From Alteromonas ponticola (GTDB lineage Bacteria > Pseudomonadota > Gammaproteobacteria > Enterobacterales > Alteromonadaceae): a stretch of 64,000 bases of DNA. Made by a program: the position numbers and the translations under genes. Below the pieces are notes generated by a model that was not told the origin of the DNA, did no database searches, and saw only the letters and a program-made list of their open reading frames with translations. Positions 18,374 to 29,458 of this stretch are shown piece by piece. Positions within the stretch are counted from its first letter, which is position 1. Each line of letters begins with the position of its first letter. Location: positions 248,001 through 312,000 of the forward strand of contig NZ_JAATNW010000001.1 in NCBI RefSeq assembly GCF_012911815.1, given 5' to 3'.

Positions 18374-19900
18374 CTATTTTTTGATAGCGACTTGTGGCCG
18401 TGCAGGATCACTCCATTGTATATGAAACTTTTTACCAGATGGCTTATCCACCCGTTGATAGGTATGGGCACCAAAATAGTCACGTTGCCCCTGAAGTAAA
18501 CTTGCCGGTAACACCGCAGTTCGATAAGAATCGTAATAACTGATCGCCGACATCATGGCCGGACACGGGATCCCGTTTAACGTGGCCTGAGAAACAGACT
18601 GTCGCCAATCACTCTGATATTCCGCAATCTGTTCGGAAAAATAAGGCGCAAGCAGCAAATTAGCCAGGTTTTCGTCCTGCTCGTATGCGGTTGCAATAGA
18701 TTGTAAGAAAACTGCACGAATAATACAGCCTGCACGCCAGATCTTGGCAATTTCAGCAAAATCGAGTTCCCAACCATGCTCTTTGGCTGCCGTAGCCATT
18801 AATTGAAAACCCTGCGCGTAGGCGCAAATTTTAGAGCAATACAACGCATGTTCCAATTGTGATATGGCGCTGTGTTTCTCTTGCTCAGTCAATTGTTGTT
18901 GTTGGGGACCAGTCAATTGCGTACTCGCGGTAACACGCTCATCTTTCAAACTGGACAGACTGCGCGCGAATACCGCTGATGTAATAGTTTGCGCCGGACT
19001 TCCGACTTGCAGCGCACTCACCGCGGTCCATAAGCCAGTTCCTTTTTGACCCGCTTTATCCAGAATGACATCAACCAGCGGTTGCTCAGTTTCGGGATCT
19101 TGCTGTTCAAGTACTTCTGCACTGATTTCCATCAGGTAACTGTTCAGCTTGCCCTGATTCCATTGTCTAAACGTTTGCGCTATGTCAGCAGGGGTCATTG
19201 AAAAAGCGGTGCGCATGATGTGGTAAGCTTCACAAATCAGCTGCATATCGGCGTACTCGATGCCGTTGTGCACCATCTTAACGTAGTGACCGGCGCCAAC
19301 AGGGCCGATATAGGTGGCACAGGGTTCGCCGTCTTTCACCGGGTTACCCGGCGAAAAGGATTCGATCGGTTTACCCGTGTCGGGATCAACTTTTGCGGCA
19401 ATAGCCTTTAACACGGGTTCTATGCGTGTCCAGGCATAGGGGTTACCTGATGGCATTAATGAGGGTCCAAATCGGGCACCCACTTCACCGCCGGAAACGG
19501 CAGTAGAGAAAAAGATAAACTTACCTTTATATTTCTCTTCACGTTGCACCGAATCGGTCCACAGGCTATTGCCGGTATCAACGACTATATCATCTGCCTG
19601 CACACCAGCATCAATCAAGTGATGGCAGACGTGATCAACAGGCTCTCCGGCTGGAACGGAAAGAATAATAAGGTGGGGAGATTTCAGTTTGCTGAGCAAT
19701 TCGGTATACGAATTACAGCCTTCAACGCGCGCTGCCTGCTGGCCTCTTTCGGCTTTGTCTTTTGCAAGAATGGCATCAACCTTGTTTTGGTCTAAATCAA
19801 AACAGGCCACGCGATACCCATGGTCAGCTATGTTTAAGGTAAGGTTACTGCCCATTACTCCCAGACCAATAAAACCAATGTCACATTGTTTATCGCTCAT
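18374..19900 (-). CDS. gnd: 6-phosphogluconate dehydrogenase (decarboxylating)
   Basis: Converts 6-phosphogluconate to ribulose 5-phosphate and CO2 with NADP+, opening the pentose phosphate route. Motifs: GLGVMGSNLTLNIADHGY (NADP fold, about 12-29), VDTGNSLW and GAGHYVKMVHNGIEYADMQL with the catalytic lysine. At 508 residues it exceeds the usual 470-480; a visible extra stretch of roughly 17 residues sits before DGEPCATYIGPVG (VDPDTGKPIESFSPGNP). It lies below the glgX end with its own 118-base leader and upstream of msrB. Confidence 0.95.
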   Translation of the reverse strand: MSDKQCDIGFIGLGVMGSNLTLNIADHGYRVACFDLDQNKVDAILAKDKAERGQQAARVEGCNSYTELLSKLKSPHLIILSVPAGEPVDHVCHHLIDAGVQADDIVVDTGNSLWTDSVQREEKYKGKFIFFSTAVSGGEVGARFGPSLMPSGNPYAWTRIEPVLKAIAAKVDPDTGKPIESFSPGNPVKDGEPCATYIGPVGAGHYVKMVHNGIEYADMQLICEAYHIMRTAFSMTPADIAQTFRQWNQGKLNSYLMEISAEVLEQQDPETEQPLVDVILDKAGQKGTGLWTAVSALQVGSPAQTITSAVFARSLSSLKDERVTASTQLTGPQQQQLTEQEKHSAISQLEHALYCSKICAYAQGFQLMATAAKEHGWELDFAEIAKIWRAGCIIRAVFLQSIATAYEQDENLANLLLAPYFSEQIAEYQSDWRQSVSQATLNGIPCPAMMSAISYYDSYRTAVLPASLLQGQRDYFGAHTYQRVDKPSGKKFHIQWSDPARPQVAIKK

Positions 19901-20018
19901 TCTTTTTCCACCATTTTTTGCATAAGCATCAGATGGGGGCGCATGATACCACTGCTATACCAGAAGAACAGTATTACCTTGAAAATTTAAGCTCAGCTTG
20001 AGTATGTTACCGGTCTGA

Positions 20019-22088
20019 TTAACTTGCAGCATGCCAGGAAAAAACGGTTAAACTCTTGCCGGCCTGTAAAAAAACACGCTGCATGCAAATTTGCGGTTGT
20101 TCTGAAAGCGCGCTGTAGCGCGTGTCCAGGCGTAAATTCCAACCCCCTTTTTGGCTTTCTTCTGGCAGATTAAACCTGACATCATTATCACTAGCGTTGA
20201 AACCAATAAACCAGTGCTCATAGGGTTGTTCAGACGAAGCCTTACCCATTATTTCCAAACCAAATGCCTTATTGTGTACCGTCTGCCAGTCTTCAATCGC
20301 TTTATCACTGCCATCAGGCCTATACCAATTGATTTCCCCGACATTGACTGCTTGTTGAAATGTATCATCGTGCATCAATAGCTGTGACAGTAATCCACTT
20401 TGTTGCCGCAATTGAATGACGTAGCGACAAAAGTCCAAAAAATCCTGCTTGCGTTTGTTGAGATCCCAGTTAAGCCAGCTTATTTCGTTATCTTGACAAT
20501 ACGCATTATTGTTTCCCCGTTGGCTGCGACTTAACTCATCTCCGCCGAGCACATGGGGCGTACCTTGTGCCAACAATAACGTTGCAAACAAATTACGTTT
20601 TTGACGCTCCCTTAGCGCGCATATTTTATCATCAGTAGTTTCTCCCTCCACCCCGTAATTGGCAGAGAGGTTGTGGCCATGCCCATCTTTATTCTGTTCG
20701 CCGTTCTCTTCATTGTGCCGCTCAGCGTAACTGACCAGGTCCTGCAACGTGAATCCATCATGATAGGTGATGTTGTTGACCGACGAGTTGGGATGACGAT
20801 TCCCTTTGACAAATACGTCCCGCGAACCCATTAGCCGCGTTGCAAAATCAGCCGTTTTACCATCATCGCCTCGCCAAAACGCGCGCATGGTGTCACGGAA
20901 TTTATCATTCACCTCTAACCAGGGTGATGGAAAGCTGCCTAACTGATAGCCATCAGGACCAATATCCCAGGGTTCTGCAATCAGCACACAATTTTTTAAA
21001 ATCGGGTCCTGATGAATCGCGCGCAGCAACCCCGAATTGGGAGTGAAATGCTGGGGATCACGGCCCAGACACGCTGCCAGGTCGAAACGAAAACCGTCAA
21101 CACCAATAACGTCAACCCAAAACCGCATGGCGTCCAAAATCATCTGTGTCATCATTGGCGAGGCAGTGTTCACGGTATTGCCACAGCCCGAGTGATTGCT
21201 GAAGACAAGCTTTCCCTGTTTAGATTGCTCTATCAGATAGCATTGCTCGGTGGCGAAGCCTTTAAAGGAAAGAATGGGTCCCCCTTCGCCGCCTTCGGCA
21301 GTGTGATTAAACACAACATCGACGATAATTTCCAAGCCTGCTGCGTGAAAGGTGTCCACCATCTGACATAGTTCAGCGAGCGCATCCTTGCTACCATATC
21401 GAGGTTCCGGGGCAAAAAAGTTTACCGGATTGTAGCCCCAGTAATTGGTCAACCCTTTTTCTACAATGTAGGGTTCGGGCATAAACGCAGCGAGAGGTAA
21501 GAATTGGATGGAGGTTACGCCTAACTCTTTAAGATGTTCAATTATCGTAGGATGGCAAGCAGCTAGATAGCTCCCCCTATCTTCTTCAGGGATTTCTTCT
21601 TTTTGTTGGGTGAGTCCTTTCATGTGGGTCTCATAAATCACCCGTTGATGCGCCTCAATCGAGGGTCGATTAATTTTACGACGATAGTCGTCTTCGTTAA
21701 TCACCACTGATTTGGGGATCATAAACTGCGAATCGTGAGTGTACTGCCGGGCACTCCACACCAATGGGCGACTCAACTTTTTTGCATAAGGGTCAATAAG
21801 TAGCTTTTCTGAGGGCGCGCTATGAAATTCGCCATCCCCCTTGTCTACCCTGTACGCATAAAACTGTCCGGCCTGAACGCCACTCACTTCACCATGCCAT
21901 ACATTACCCGTTTTACCGGGCAACAGAATCTCATTCATGGGCTCTTCTGTATCAGCTCGGTACAGACACAAAATAACTGCATGAGCATTTGTACATGTTA
22001 CTGCAAAATTACATCCGGAAGCGGTTAGTGTTGCTCCCAATTGTCGCGCATTACCTACTTTAACCTGCACGTTTATGTCCACCGTCAT
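20019..22088 (-). CDS. glgX: Glycogen debranching enzyme (GH13, isoamylase type)
   Basis: Hydrolyses alpha-1,6 branch points in glycogen limit dextrins. The 689-residue protein has an N-terminal CBM48-like beta domain (about 10-130) and a GH13 barrel: GVDGFRFDLAACLG (nucleophile Asp), LIAEPWDIGPDGYQ (acid/base Glu) and NITYHDGFTLQDLVSY (third Asp). It starts 3 bases after the glgB stop, so it is tightly linked to glgB. The C-terminal beta domain is complete. Confidence 0.95.
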   Translation of the reverse strand: MTVDINVQVKVGNARQLGATLTASGCNFAVTCTNAHAVILCLYRADTEEPMNEILLPGKTGNVWHGEVSGVQAGQFYAYRVDKGDGEFHSAPSEKLLIDPYAKKLSRPLVWSARQYTHDSQFMIPKSVVINEDDYRRKINRPSIEAHQRVIYETHMKGLTQQKEEIPEEDRGSYLAACHPTIIEHLKELGVTSIQFLPLAAFMPEPYIVEKGLTNYWGYNPVNFFAPEPRYGSKDALAELCQMVDTFHAAGLEIIVDVVFNHTAEGGEGGPILSFKGFATEQCYLIEQSKQGKLVFSNHSGCGNTVNTASPMMTQMILDAMRFWVDVIGVDGFRFDLAACLGRDPQHFTPNSGLLRAIHQDPILKNCVLIAEPWDIGPDGYQLGSFPSPWLEVNDKFRDTMRAFWRGDDGKTADFATRLMGSRDVFVKGNRHPNSSVNNITYHDGFTLQDLVSYAERHNEENGEQNKDGHGHNLSANYGVEGETTDDKICALRERQKRNLFATLLLAQGTPHVLGGDELSRSQRGNNNAYCQDNEISWLNWDLNKRKQDFLDFCRYVIQLRQQSGLLSQLLMHDDTFQQAVNVGEINWYRPDGSDKAIEDWQTVHNKAFGLEIMGKASSEQPYEHWFIGFNASDNDVRFNLPEESQKGGWNLRLDTRYSALSEQPQICMQRVFLQAGKSLTVFSWHAAS

Positions 22089-22091
22089 ACG

Positions 22092-24278
22092 CTATTCTGA
22101 ACTTTGCCAGATAATAAATAATGTTGCTAACGGCGGCAATGCAAGATCTATGCTATGAGGTTGATTATTCCACGACTCATTCATTGCGGTGACCTTCTCT
22201 GGAACATCGTAGTCACTTCCCCAGTACTGTTTATCGTCAGTATTGAGCAACAAGCGATAATCACCAGCGTCCTCCACACCTAACCGGAATGGTTGGCGCG
22301 GAATGGGGGTAAAATTACATACCACGTAAACTTTTTGCGCTGCATCGGCACTTTTACGCACGAAGGAAAGTACACTTTGTTCGTGATTTTGATGGTCAAT
22401 CCAGGCAAAACCGCGCGCTTCATGATCACATTCATAAAGTGCTTTGGTGGAGGTGTAAATCTGGTTAAGCTGACGATAAAGAGAATTCACGCCGCGGTGC
22501 TTGGCAAAATCCAGTAAATGCCAGTCAATCGAACAGTCATGGTTCCACTCCCGGCTTTGGGCTATCTCATTACCCATAAAATTCAATTTCTTACCGGGAT
22601 GACCGAACATGAATGCGGCGTAACAACGCAAGTTGGCGGCTTGCTGCCATTCATCACCAGGCATTTTATCTAACATGCTGCCTTTGCCGTGTACCACTTC
22701 ATCATGTGAGATGGGCAGCACAAAATTCTCATTAAATGCATACACCATACTGAACGTTATGTCATTGTGATGATAACGGCGATAGGCGGGATCTTTACTA
22801 ATGAAATGCAGCGAATCATGCATCCATCCCATATTCCACTTAAACCCAAAGCCCAGTCCATTGGCATACACTGGGCGTGAAACATTAGGGAATGACGTGG
22901 ACTCTTCCGCAATGGTCATTGCGTGAGGGAAGTTTGCGTACACAGCCTCGTTCATCCAGCGCAACAAACTTATCGCTTCATAATTCTGGTTGCCGCCATC
23001 GACATTGGGTATCCACTCCCCCTCGTTGCGGGAATAATCCAGATAGAGCATGGAAGCTACTGCATCGACGCGAATGCCGTCCACATGGAATTTATCAAAC
23101 CAGTACATCGCGCTGGCGACCAGAAACTGCCTTACCGGTCCTTTGCCAAAATCGTAGATGCACGAATTCCAGTCAGGATGCCAGCCCTTGCGCGGATCAG
23201 CATATTCATACACGCAGGTGCCGTCAAAGCGCGCCAGACCATGGCCATCTTCAGGAAAATGTGCTGGAACCCAGTCGATGATCACGCCAATGCCTTGTTG
23301 GTGACAACAATCAACAAAATACTTAAAGTCATCAGGATTACCGAAGCGGCTGGTTGGCGCAAACATCCCCACCGGTTGATAACCCCAGGAGCCATCAAAC
23401 GGATATTCAGAAATAGGTAGCAGCTCAATATGGGTATATCCCATGTTCTTGACATAGCTCACCAAATCTTCAGAGAGCTCCCGGTAACTTAAATACCGTT
23501 GCTCATCTTTGTTGCCTGGTCTTTTCCACGAACCGAGGTGAACCTCATAAATACTCATTGGCGTTTTATAGTGGTCACGCTTGGCAGCGTTCATCCATTC
23601 ACTGTCCTGCCACTGATATTGAGCATGGTCATATATTTTTGACGCATGAGAAGGATACTGTTCGGCATGAAATCCTAACGGATCGCTTTTGTGTGGCAAA
23701 GTGTTACCGCTCGGATCCTTTATTTGAAACTTGTATCTTTCGCCAATATTAAGTTCCGGAATCACCAGCACCCAGTAGCCCAGTTCGGTTTTTTGCATAG
23801 GATGGCTACGGCCGTCCCACTGATTAAAATCGCCAATCACGGATACCGCTGAGGCGTTGGGAGCGTATACCGCAAAGCGCACAGCGCGTATTGGTTTTTT
23901 ATCCGTCTCGATGGAAATTAACTGAGCGCCGGCTTGCTGATATAAATTTTGCGGTTGGTGATCAATAAAATGAACGGCGTGAAAGGCTTCTTCATTAAAC
24001 TGATAGGGATCAATAATACTGTAGCTTTGTCCACCACGGGTCACTTTTAATTGATAGCGGGCTTGACCCAGTCGGCTTGTCTCACCCTTGAACAACCCTT
24101 CGGTTTGTGTCGGTTTAAGCGTGCAAATAACCGATTTTGCGCCGATTTTACTCACCGTTATCTTATCGGCTTCAGGCATCCAGACAGTAACAGTATGTCC
24201 AGAAGCATTACTATGACGGCCTAATACGTTAAATGGGTGCGCACAACACGCGTGACTCAGTTGTTCCTCTATCAGCAT
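22092..24278 (-). CDS. glgB: 1,4-alpha-glucan branching enzyme
   Basis: Forms alpha-1,6 branches in glycogen. The 728-residue protein has N1 and CBM48 domains (about 1-220), then the GH13 barrel with DGIRVDAVASMLYLDYSRNEGEW (nucleophile Asp), TIAEESTSFPNVSRP (acid/base Glu) and LPISHDEVVHGKGS (third Asp), and a beta C-terminal domain. Length matches E. coli GlgB. A terminator-like hairpin ends 14 bases before its ATG, with the AGGAG ribosome site between them. Downstream glgX follows after 3 bases. No glgC or glgA is nearby. Confidence 0.96.
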   Translation of the reverse strand: MLIEEQLSHACCAHPFNVLGRHSNASGHTVTVWMPEADKITVSKIGAKSVICTLKPTQTEGLFKGETSRLGQARYQLKVTRGGQSYSIIDPYQFNEEAFHAVHFIDHQPQNLYQQAGAQLISIETDKKPIRAVRFAVYAPNASAVSVIGDFNQWDGRSHPMQKTELGYWVLVIPELNIGERYKFQIKDPSGNTLPHKSDPLGFHAEQYPSHASKIYDHAQYQWQDSEWMNAAKRDHYKTPMSIYEVHLGSWKRPGNKDEQRYLSYRELSEDLVSYVKNMGYTHIELLPISEYPFDGSWGYQPVGMFAPTSRFGNPDDFKYFVDCCHQQGIGVIIDWVPAHFPEDGHGLARFDGTCVYEYADPRKGWHPDWNSCIYDFGKGPVRQFLVASAMYWFDKFHVDGIRVDAVASMLYLDYSRNEGEWIPNVDGGNQNYEAISLLRWMNEAVYANFPHAMTIAEESTSFPNVSRPVYANGLGFGFKWNMGWMHDSLHFISKDPAYRRYHHNDITFSMVYAFNENFVLPISHDEVVHGKGSMLDKMPGDEWQQAANLRCYAAFMFGHPGKKLNFMGNEIAQSREWNHDCSIDWHLLDFAKHRGVNSLYRQLNQIYTSTKALYECDHEARGFAWIDHQNHEQSVLSFVRKSADAAQKVYVVCNFTPIPRQPFRLGVEDAGDYRLLLNTDDKQYWGSDYDVPEKVTAMNESWNNQPHSIDLALPPLATLFIIWQSSE

Positions 24279-24292
24279 TTGCTGCTCCTATA

Positions 24293-24321
24293 AAAAATCC
24301 GCAGCGGGGCCGCGGATTTTT
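24293..24321 (-). terminator. Terminator-like hairpin between malQ and glgB
   Basis: On the minus strand, arms AAAAATCCGC and GCGGATTTTT flank a GC-rich centre, followed by a T run. It lies in the 64-base malQ-glgB gap, so it would reduce read-through from malQ into glgB unless overcome. Confidence 0.75.
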
Positions 24322-24342
24322 GATTGACGGCGTCTATGTAAA

Positions 24343-26544
24343 TCAGTCTTCAGCTTGCTTACGGGCCTGGGTTAATTTGGTAGCCAACGTCCGAATTGAC
24401 GCGTTATCGAAAATTTCTTCCACTGTATGTGTTAACTTTCTACGCCAGTTCGGATACTCATTGTAAGTGCCCGGGATGTTGACGGGCTTGTCCATTTGTA
24501 ACCAATCTTCCAGTTGTAAACTTAATAGTGCACTGGAGCCTTTCGCCATATGCACCTGAATGCCGTAGTTTAGCGCCTCGGTCATCCCCGTATGATTAAC
24601 ATCGTGCCCTACACTGTCATCAACGCTATTATGGCCGTGTAACGAATCCAGAATAGCCTGCTTATTTTCATGGCGATCCTGATACAAGGTTTGGAGTATT
24701 TCATCTGTTGGATACAGACCTAACTCCTTTCCAAGTTCAAGATCCAGGCAATGCCAATAACCAATCAGTGTTGGCATATCGTGCGTGGTCAGTGTCGACA
24801 TTGACTGTACTGGATAATGTGAAGGGGAGAAGAAACCGCCATCTTCTGCTTGCTCAAAGAAAAACACACGGTAAGAATACACCCCATTCTCAGCCAGTTT
24901 AGTCCGAATTTCATCAGGTACCGTGCCTAAATCTTCGCCTATCACCAAACTCTGGTTACGATGACTCTCAAGTGCAAGAATTCCAAGCAAATCATCCACC
25001 GGATAATAAACATAGCCGCCATCTTTGGCATTGTCACCTTTAACCACCCACCACAAGCGTAGCAATGCCATTACATGATCAATTCGTAGTGCGCCTGATG
25101 ACGCCATGTTTGAAGAGAATAGATCAATAATAGGCTGGTATTGCTGCTCATACAACTTAACCGGATCCATAGGTGGCAAGCCCCAGTTTTGGCCCAGCGG
25201 GCCTAAGATGTCAGGTGGTGCGCCTACACTGGCATCTACGCAGTAAAGATCTTTGTTACCCCAAATCTCTGCACTGCCCTCACTCACTCCCACGGCCAGG
25301 TCACGGTATAGCCCAATGAGCATGCCGCTATCCTGCGCGGCCTGGCTGGCCTTCTCTAACTGAAGTGCTGCCTGCCACTGCAGGAACAAATAAAACTTAA
25401 CTTCTTTAAGATTCGCCTTTTTGAATTTTGCCACAGCAGGCTTGTGATATTCTTTATATTCATCAGGAAACACAGGCCATCCCCACGAGGCATGCCCTTT
25501 CTCTTTAAGATGAGCCTGCATCGCGTCATACACAGCTAACATATCCAGGCTTTCACCACCCTCAGCGATAAAAGCTTTAAACGCTTTATTCTGTTTTGAG
25601 TTTTTACTCAGATGACGCGCATAGTATTCCTCGAATACCGCTCTCAACGCTTCCAGCTTTAGATCTGCAACGGCCTGGTAATCAACATAATCAACATTTC
25701 GAGCATAGTGTAGACGTTGCTTGAAGCCATCGCTATTCACAATTTGTTGCACACTGTCAGCGCCGAAACCGTCAATTGCGGTTACATCAAGGTACAGATA
25801 ATTTAACCACTTGCGCGATGAAGGGCCATAAGGACTGCAGGCATCGGGGTTGGCAGGGTAAAGTGCATGAATTGGATTCAGGCCAACAAAATCGGCACCG
25901 TTGGCAGCCGCTTCTCTGATTAGTTTTGTCAAATCAGAAAAATCGCCAATCCCCCAATTATTCTCGCTTCTGACACAATACAGCTGAACACTTAGACCCC
26001 ATATTTTTTTACCTTGCTGAATGGGCGCAGGCGTGAAACAAGCTTTCGGCGCGACAATGAGTCGCATATCCGCGAGCGCATCAGCACCCTTCTGCTGTGA
26101 GAGAGATACCGTGTGGTAACCAAGTGGTAGGGAGTCGTTTAATTCAATGGCGTACTCGTGAAACTCTTCGTCATCAACATGAGCTGCATTGATCAATTCA
26201 CCCTCCACCGGAGTAAAAATCTGATGGTGGCGTTCGCCTTCTTCCGTTTCGATGACAAACGTAAACGAATCGTTAACAGAAGAGATAGGAAAACGGACAA
26301 TGAGAATGCCAGGTTCATCCTGACGGATTACCTGAACCGGATTAAGCGGTGACGACCAGATTGATTGCGCTTCCTGTTCGACCTGTTCAGCAATAACAGC
26401 TTCACTTCCGGTATCGTATCCCAGCACGTTCAGCAACTTAGTTTTGCTCGCTTCGGCAATGGTTGCGGGTTTACCCCAGGCGTCGACATAATGTGTTTCT
26501 ATGCCTCGCATCTCAACCAGTTTTTGCAAAACGTGCTCTGTCAT
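24343..26544 (-). CDS. malQ: 4-alpha-glucanotransferase (amylomaltase)
   Basis: Transfers maltodextrin segments and releases glucose (GH77). The 733-residue protein has an N-terminal accessory region (1-160) ahead of the barrel. Motifs: NPIHALYPANPDACSPYGPSSR, ALRIDHVMALLRLWW (nucleophile Asp), SLVIGEDLGTVPDEIR (acid/base Glu) and TLTTHDMPTLIGYW (third Asp). Length is near E. coli MalQ (694). First gene of malQ-glgB-glgX, divergent from gapA across 260 bases. Confidence 0.95.
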   Translation of the reverse strand: MTEHVLQKLVEMRGIETHYVDAWGKPATIAEASKTKLLNVLGYDTGSEAVIAEQVEQEAQSIWSSPLNPVQVIRQDEPGILIVRFPISSVNDSFTFVIETEEGERHHQIFTPVEGELINAAHVDDEEFHEYAIELNDSLPLGYHTVSLSQQKGADALADMRLIVAPKACFTPAPIQQGKKIWGLSVQLYCVRSENNWGIGDFSDLTKLIREAAANGADFVGLNPIHALYPANPDACSPYGPSSRKWLNYLYLDVTAIDGFGADSVQQIVNSDGFKQRLHYARNVDYVDYQAVADLKLEALRAVFEEYYARHLSKNSKQNKAFKAFIAEGGESLDMLAVYDAMQAHLKEKGHASWGWPVFPDEYKEYHKPAVAKFKKANLKEVKFYLFLQWQAALQLEKASQAAQDSGMLIGLYRDLAVGVSEGSAEIWGNKDLYCVDASVGAPPDILGPLGQNWGLPPMDPVKLYEQQYQPIIDLFSSNMASSGALRIDHVMALLRLWWVVKGDNAKDGGYVYYPVDDLLGILALESHRNQSLVIGEDLGTVPDEIRTKLAENGVYSYRVFFFEQAEDGGFFSPSHYPVQSMSTLTTHDMPTLIGYWHCLDLELGKELGLYPTDEILQTLYQDRHENKQAILDSLHGHNSVDDSVGHDVNHTGMTEALNYGIQVHMAKGSSALLSLQLEDWLQMDKPVNIPGTYNEYPNWRRKLTHTVEEIFDNASIRTLATKLTQARKQAED

Positions 26545-26737
26545 GATGATTATCCTGTTCTAAAAATTCTCGGTGTCGCTGCAAGGTAAAATATAAATTT
26601 TGCCAATCGATGCTCGTTTAAGACGCACCTGTGCAGACTACAAATTGTTAACATTATTGTTGAAACTGAGATGCAACGAAACTGAATACGATTGCATAAC
26701 TTATTTTCGTAATTTTGCAACATTTTATCAGATAACT

Positions 26738-26766
26738 TTGATTGTCGTCGCATTATGATCCATAAT
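26738..26766 (+). promoter_or_regulatory. Sigma-70 promoter candidate for gapA
   Basis: TTGATT (26738-26743) and CATAAT (26761-26766) have an ideal 17-base spacer. The predicted start near 26773 lies inside the HexR-like palindrome described next. Confidence 0.6.
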
Positions 26767-26769
26767 TTA

Positions 26770-27800
<1,031 letters not shown>

Positions 27801-27839
27801 TTTTCTGGCATTGTGACAATACGGTGAATTAACTAAATT

Positions 27840-27867
27840 AAGGTGTGATTTATGTCGCACCTTTTTT
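27840..27867 (+). terminator. Rho-independent terminator after gapA
   Basis: AAGGTGTGA and TCGCACCTT (one internal T-G pair) with a 6-base loop, followed by a T run, 39 bases after the gapA stop. Confidence 0.85.
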
Positions 27868-27916
27868 ATTTTCGAGGCACAATAGATTTTTATAATTAAA
27901 ATAACTGGTTAGGATT

Positions 27917-28762
27917 ATGTCTATTGCTCCCAGCATAACGATTAATGAGACATCAGGAATAACATTCCTCAATATTGATAACGCTGTTGCGACAGCGCAA
28001 ATCAGCCTTTACGGTGGTCACATCCTCTCCTTTATTCCAAAGTCTGATAACGTCGAGCGTTTGTGGTTGAGCCCACATGCCTACATGAATGGAGAAAAAC
28101 CCATTCGTGGCGGAATTCCAGTGTGCTGGCCCTGGTTCAGTGACGACCATGGGCGTGAGAAAGGTGAACTTCCAGCACACGGTTTTCTGCGCTCGCAAGT
28201 CTGGCAATTAAAGTCGTCGGAAGATACTGACAGAGGAACAGTTATCGTGCTGACACCGGCTTTTACCCGCGCTGATGGTTTTGAATATGATTGCCAGGTA
28301 ACCTTAGAAATCGTGGTTGGCAGTGCGCTTACAGTAAACTTGACGACGACCAATACGGGTATCGTTCCATTTATTTATAATACGGCATTGCACACTTATT
28401 TCGAGATACCCGATATCAATCATGTTGAGTTAAAAGGCCTGAAAGGCAGTTATAAAGATAAAACCGAGAATTTTGCAGTTAAGCAAACGCCCGAGCCTTA
28501 TCGACTGAATCAGGAAACCGATCGTATTCACAGTGATGCAGCTGAACAACTGATGTTGTTCAACAGAAATGAAAAGCATACGCAAATTAATTCAGCAGGC
28601 CATGATTCTATTGTAGTGTGGAACCCCTGGCAGAGTGCCGCTTCTATTTCAGATATGGATGCATTTGGTTTCAAACAAATGATCTGTGTCGAAACCGCAG
28701 TAACCTCAGGCCGTAAAGTGGAACCGGGCGAAGCACATACACTTACTCAGATTATTTCGTAA
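27917..28762 (+). CDS. yeaD: D-hexose-6-phosphate mutarotase (aldose 1-epimerase family, YeaD)
   Basis: Interconverts alpha and beta anomers of glucose 6-phosphate and similar sugars; beta-G6P is the substrate of Zwf. The 281-residue, beta-sandwich protein shows GGHILSFIP, IRGGIPVCWPWF (about 63-74), PAHGFLRSQVW with a likely catalytic His, and the glutamate in CVETAVTSGRKVEPGE. In E. coli yeaD also follows gapA. A ribosome site AGGA lies 5 bases upstream. It converges on eda across a shared hairpin. Confidence 0.92.
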   Translation: MSIAPSITINETSGITFLNIDNAVATAQISLYGGHILSFIPKSDNVERLWLSPHAYMNGEKPIRGGIPVCWPWFSDDHGREKGELPAHGFLRSQVWQLKSSEDTDRGTVIVLTPAFTRADGFEYDCQVTLEIVVGSALTVNLTTTNTGIVPFIYNTALHTYFEIPDINHVELKGLKGSYKDKTENFAVKQTPEPYRLNQETDRIHSDAAEQLMLFNRNEKHTQINSAGHDSIVVWNPWQSAASISDMDAFGFKQMICVETAVTSGRKVEPGEAHTLTQIIS

Positions 28763-28770
28763 TTTTAACT

Positions 28771-28801
28771 CACAGGCGGCTAGCCATTGCTGCCGCCTGT
28801 G
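28771..28801. terminator. Hairpin between convergent yeaD and eda
   Basis: Perfect 10-base arms CACAGGCGGC and GCCGCCTGTG with an 11-base loop, located 9 bases after yeaD and 7 bases after the eda stop on the other strand. Neither side has a good T run, so this is a possible bidirectional stop with weak intrinsic activity. Confidence 0.5.
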
Positions 28802-28807
28802 GCCGCA

Positions 28808-29458
28808 TTAATTTACGCTTGTCGCACCGGCAATGGCTTCTCTCGCCAATTGAGTAATTCTATCCCAGTCGCCGTTAGCAATGGCGTCATCAGGCGCAAC
28901 CCAAGAACCGCCCACACACCTTACGTTTTTCAGCGCAAGATAGTCTTTGAAGTTATCAGGACCGATGCCGCCAGTGGGGCAAAATACCACGTCCGGGAAA
29001 GGGCCACTGATTGACTTAATCGCTTTGACTCCGCCAGAGGCTTCAGCCGGGAAGAATTTCATGTGCGTATAGCCAGCATCTTTACCTTTCATCAAGTCAG
29101 ATGTCGAAGATATACCCGGTATTAACGGAATGCTGCCTTCCTGGCCGGCCTTCAATAACTCGGCGGTCATACCGGGGCTAATAGCAAACTTTGCCCCTGC
29201 CTGGGTGACTTCTTTGAGTTGCTGTGCATTGGTAACCGTGCCTGCACCAATCAGTGCATCGGGTACCTGCTCGGCAATAGCTTTGATGACATCCAGCGCC
29301 ACAGGTGTGCGTAAGGTAACTTCAAGTACATTGATGCCACCCGCCATTAATGCCTTTGCTAACGGCACCGCTTTGTCCACATCATGGATCACCAGAACAG
29401 GCACGACAGGACCGGATGCAAAAATTTCAGCCGGGGTTAATTTCCAGTTTGATGTCAT
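28808..29458 (-). CDS. eda: KDPG aldolase (2-dehydro-3-deoxy-phosphogluconate aldolase)
   Basis: Splits KDPG to pyruvate and glyceraldehyde 3-phosphate, the last step of the Entner-Doudoroff pathway. The 216-residue product shows VLEVTLRTP (catalytic Glu region), [12 protein letters not shown] and the Schiff-base lysine in [14 protein letters not shown]. Last gene of zwf-pgl-edd-glk-eda; its ATG overlaps the glk stop by 4 bases. Confidence 0.97.
   Translation of the reverse strand: MTSNWKLTPAEIFASGPVVPVLVIHDVDKAVPLAKALMAGGINVLEVTLRTPVALDVIKAIAEQVPDALIGAGTVTNAQQLKEVTQAGAKFAISPGMTAELLKAGQEGSIPLIPGISSTSDLMKGKDAGYTHMKFFPAEASGGVKAIKSISGPFPDVVFCPTGGIGPDNFKDYLALKNVRCVGGSWVAPDDAIANGDWDRITQLAREAIAGATSVN

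Noticed and set aside
22892..23420. Long plus-strand frames inside glgB
   Set aside because: Antisense shadows of a gene with all catalytic motifs; low-complexity composition typical of shadows.
26707..26723. Second HexR-like sequence TCGTAATTTTGCAACAT upstream of gapA
   Set aside because: Only 13 of 17 positions match and the right arm is poor; weaker than the site at 26770.
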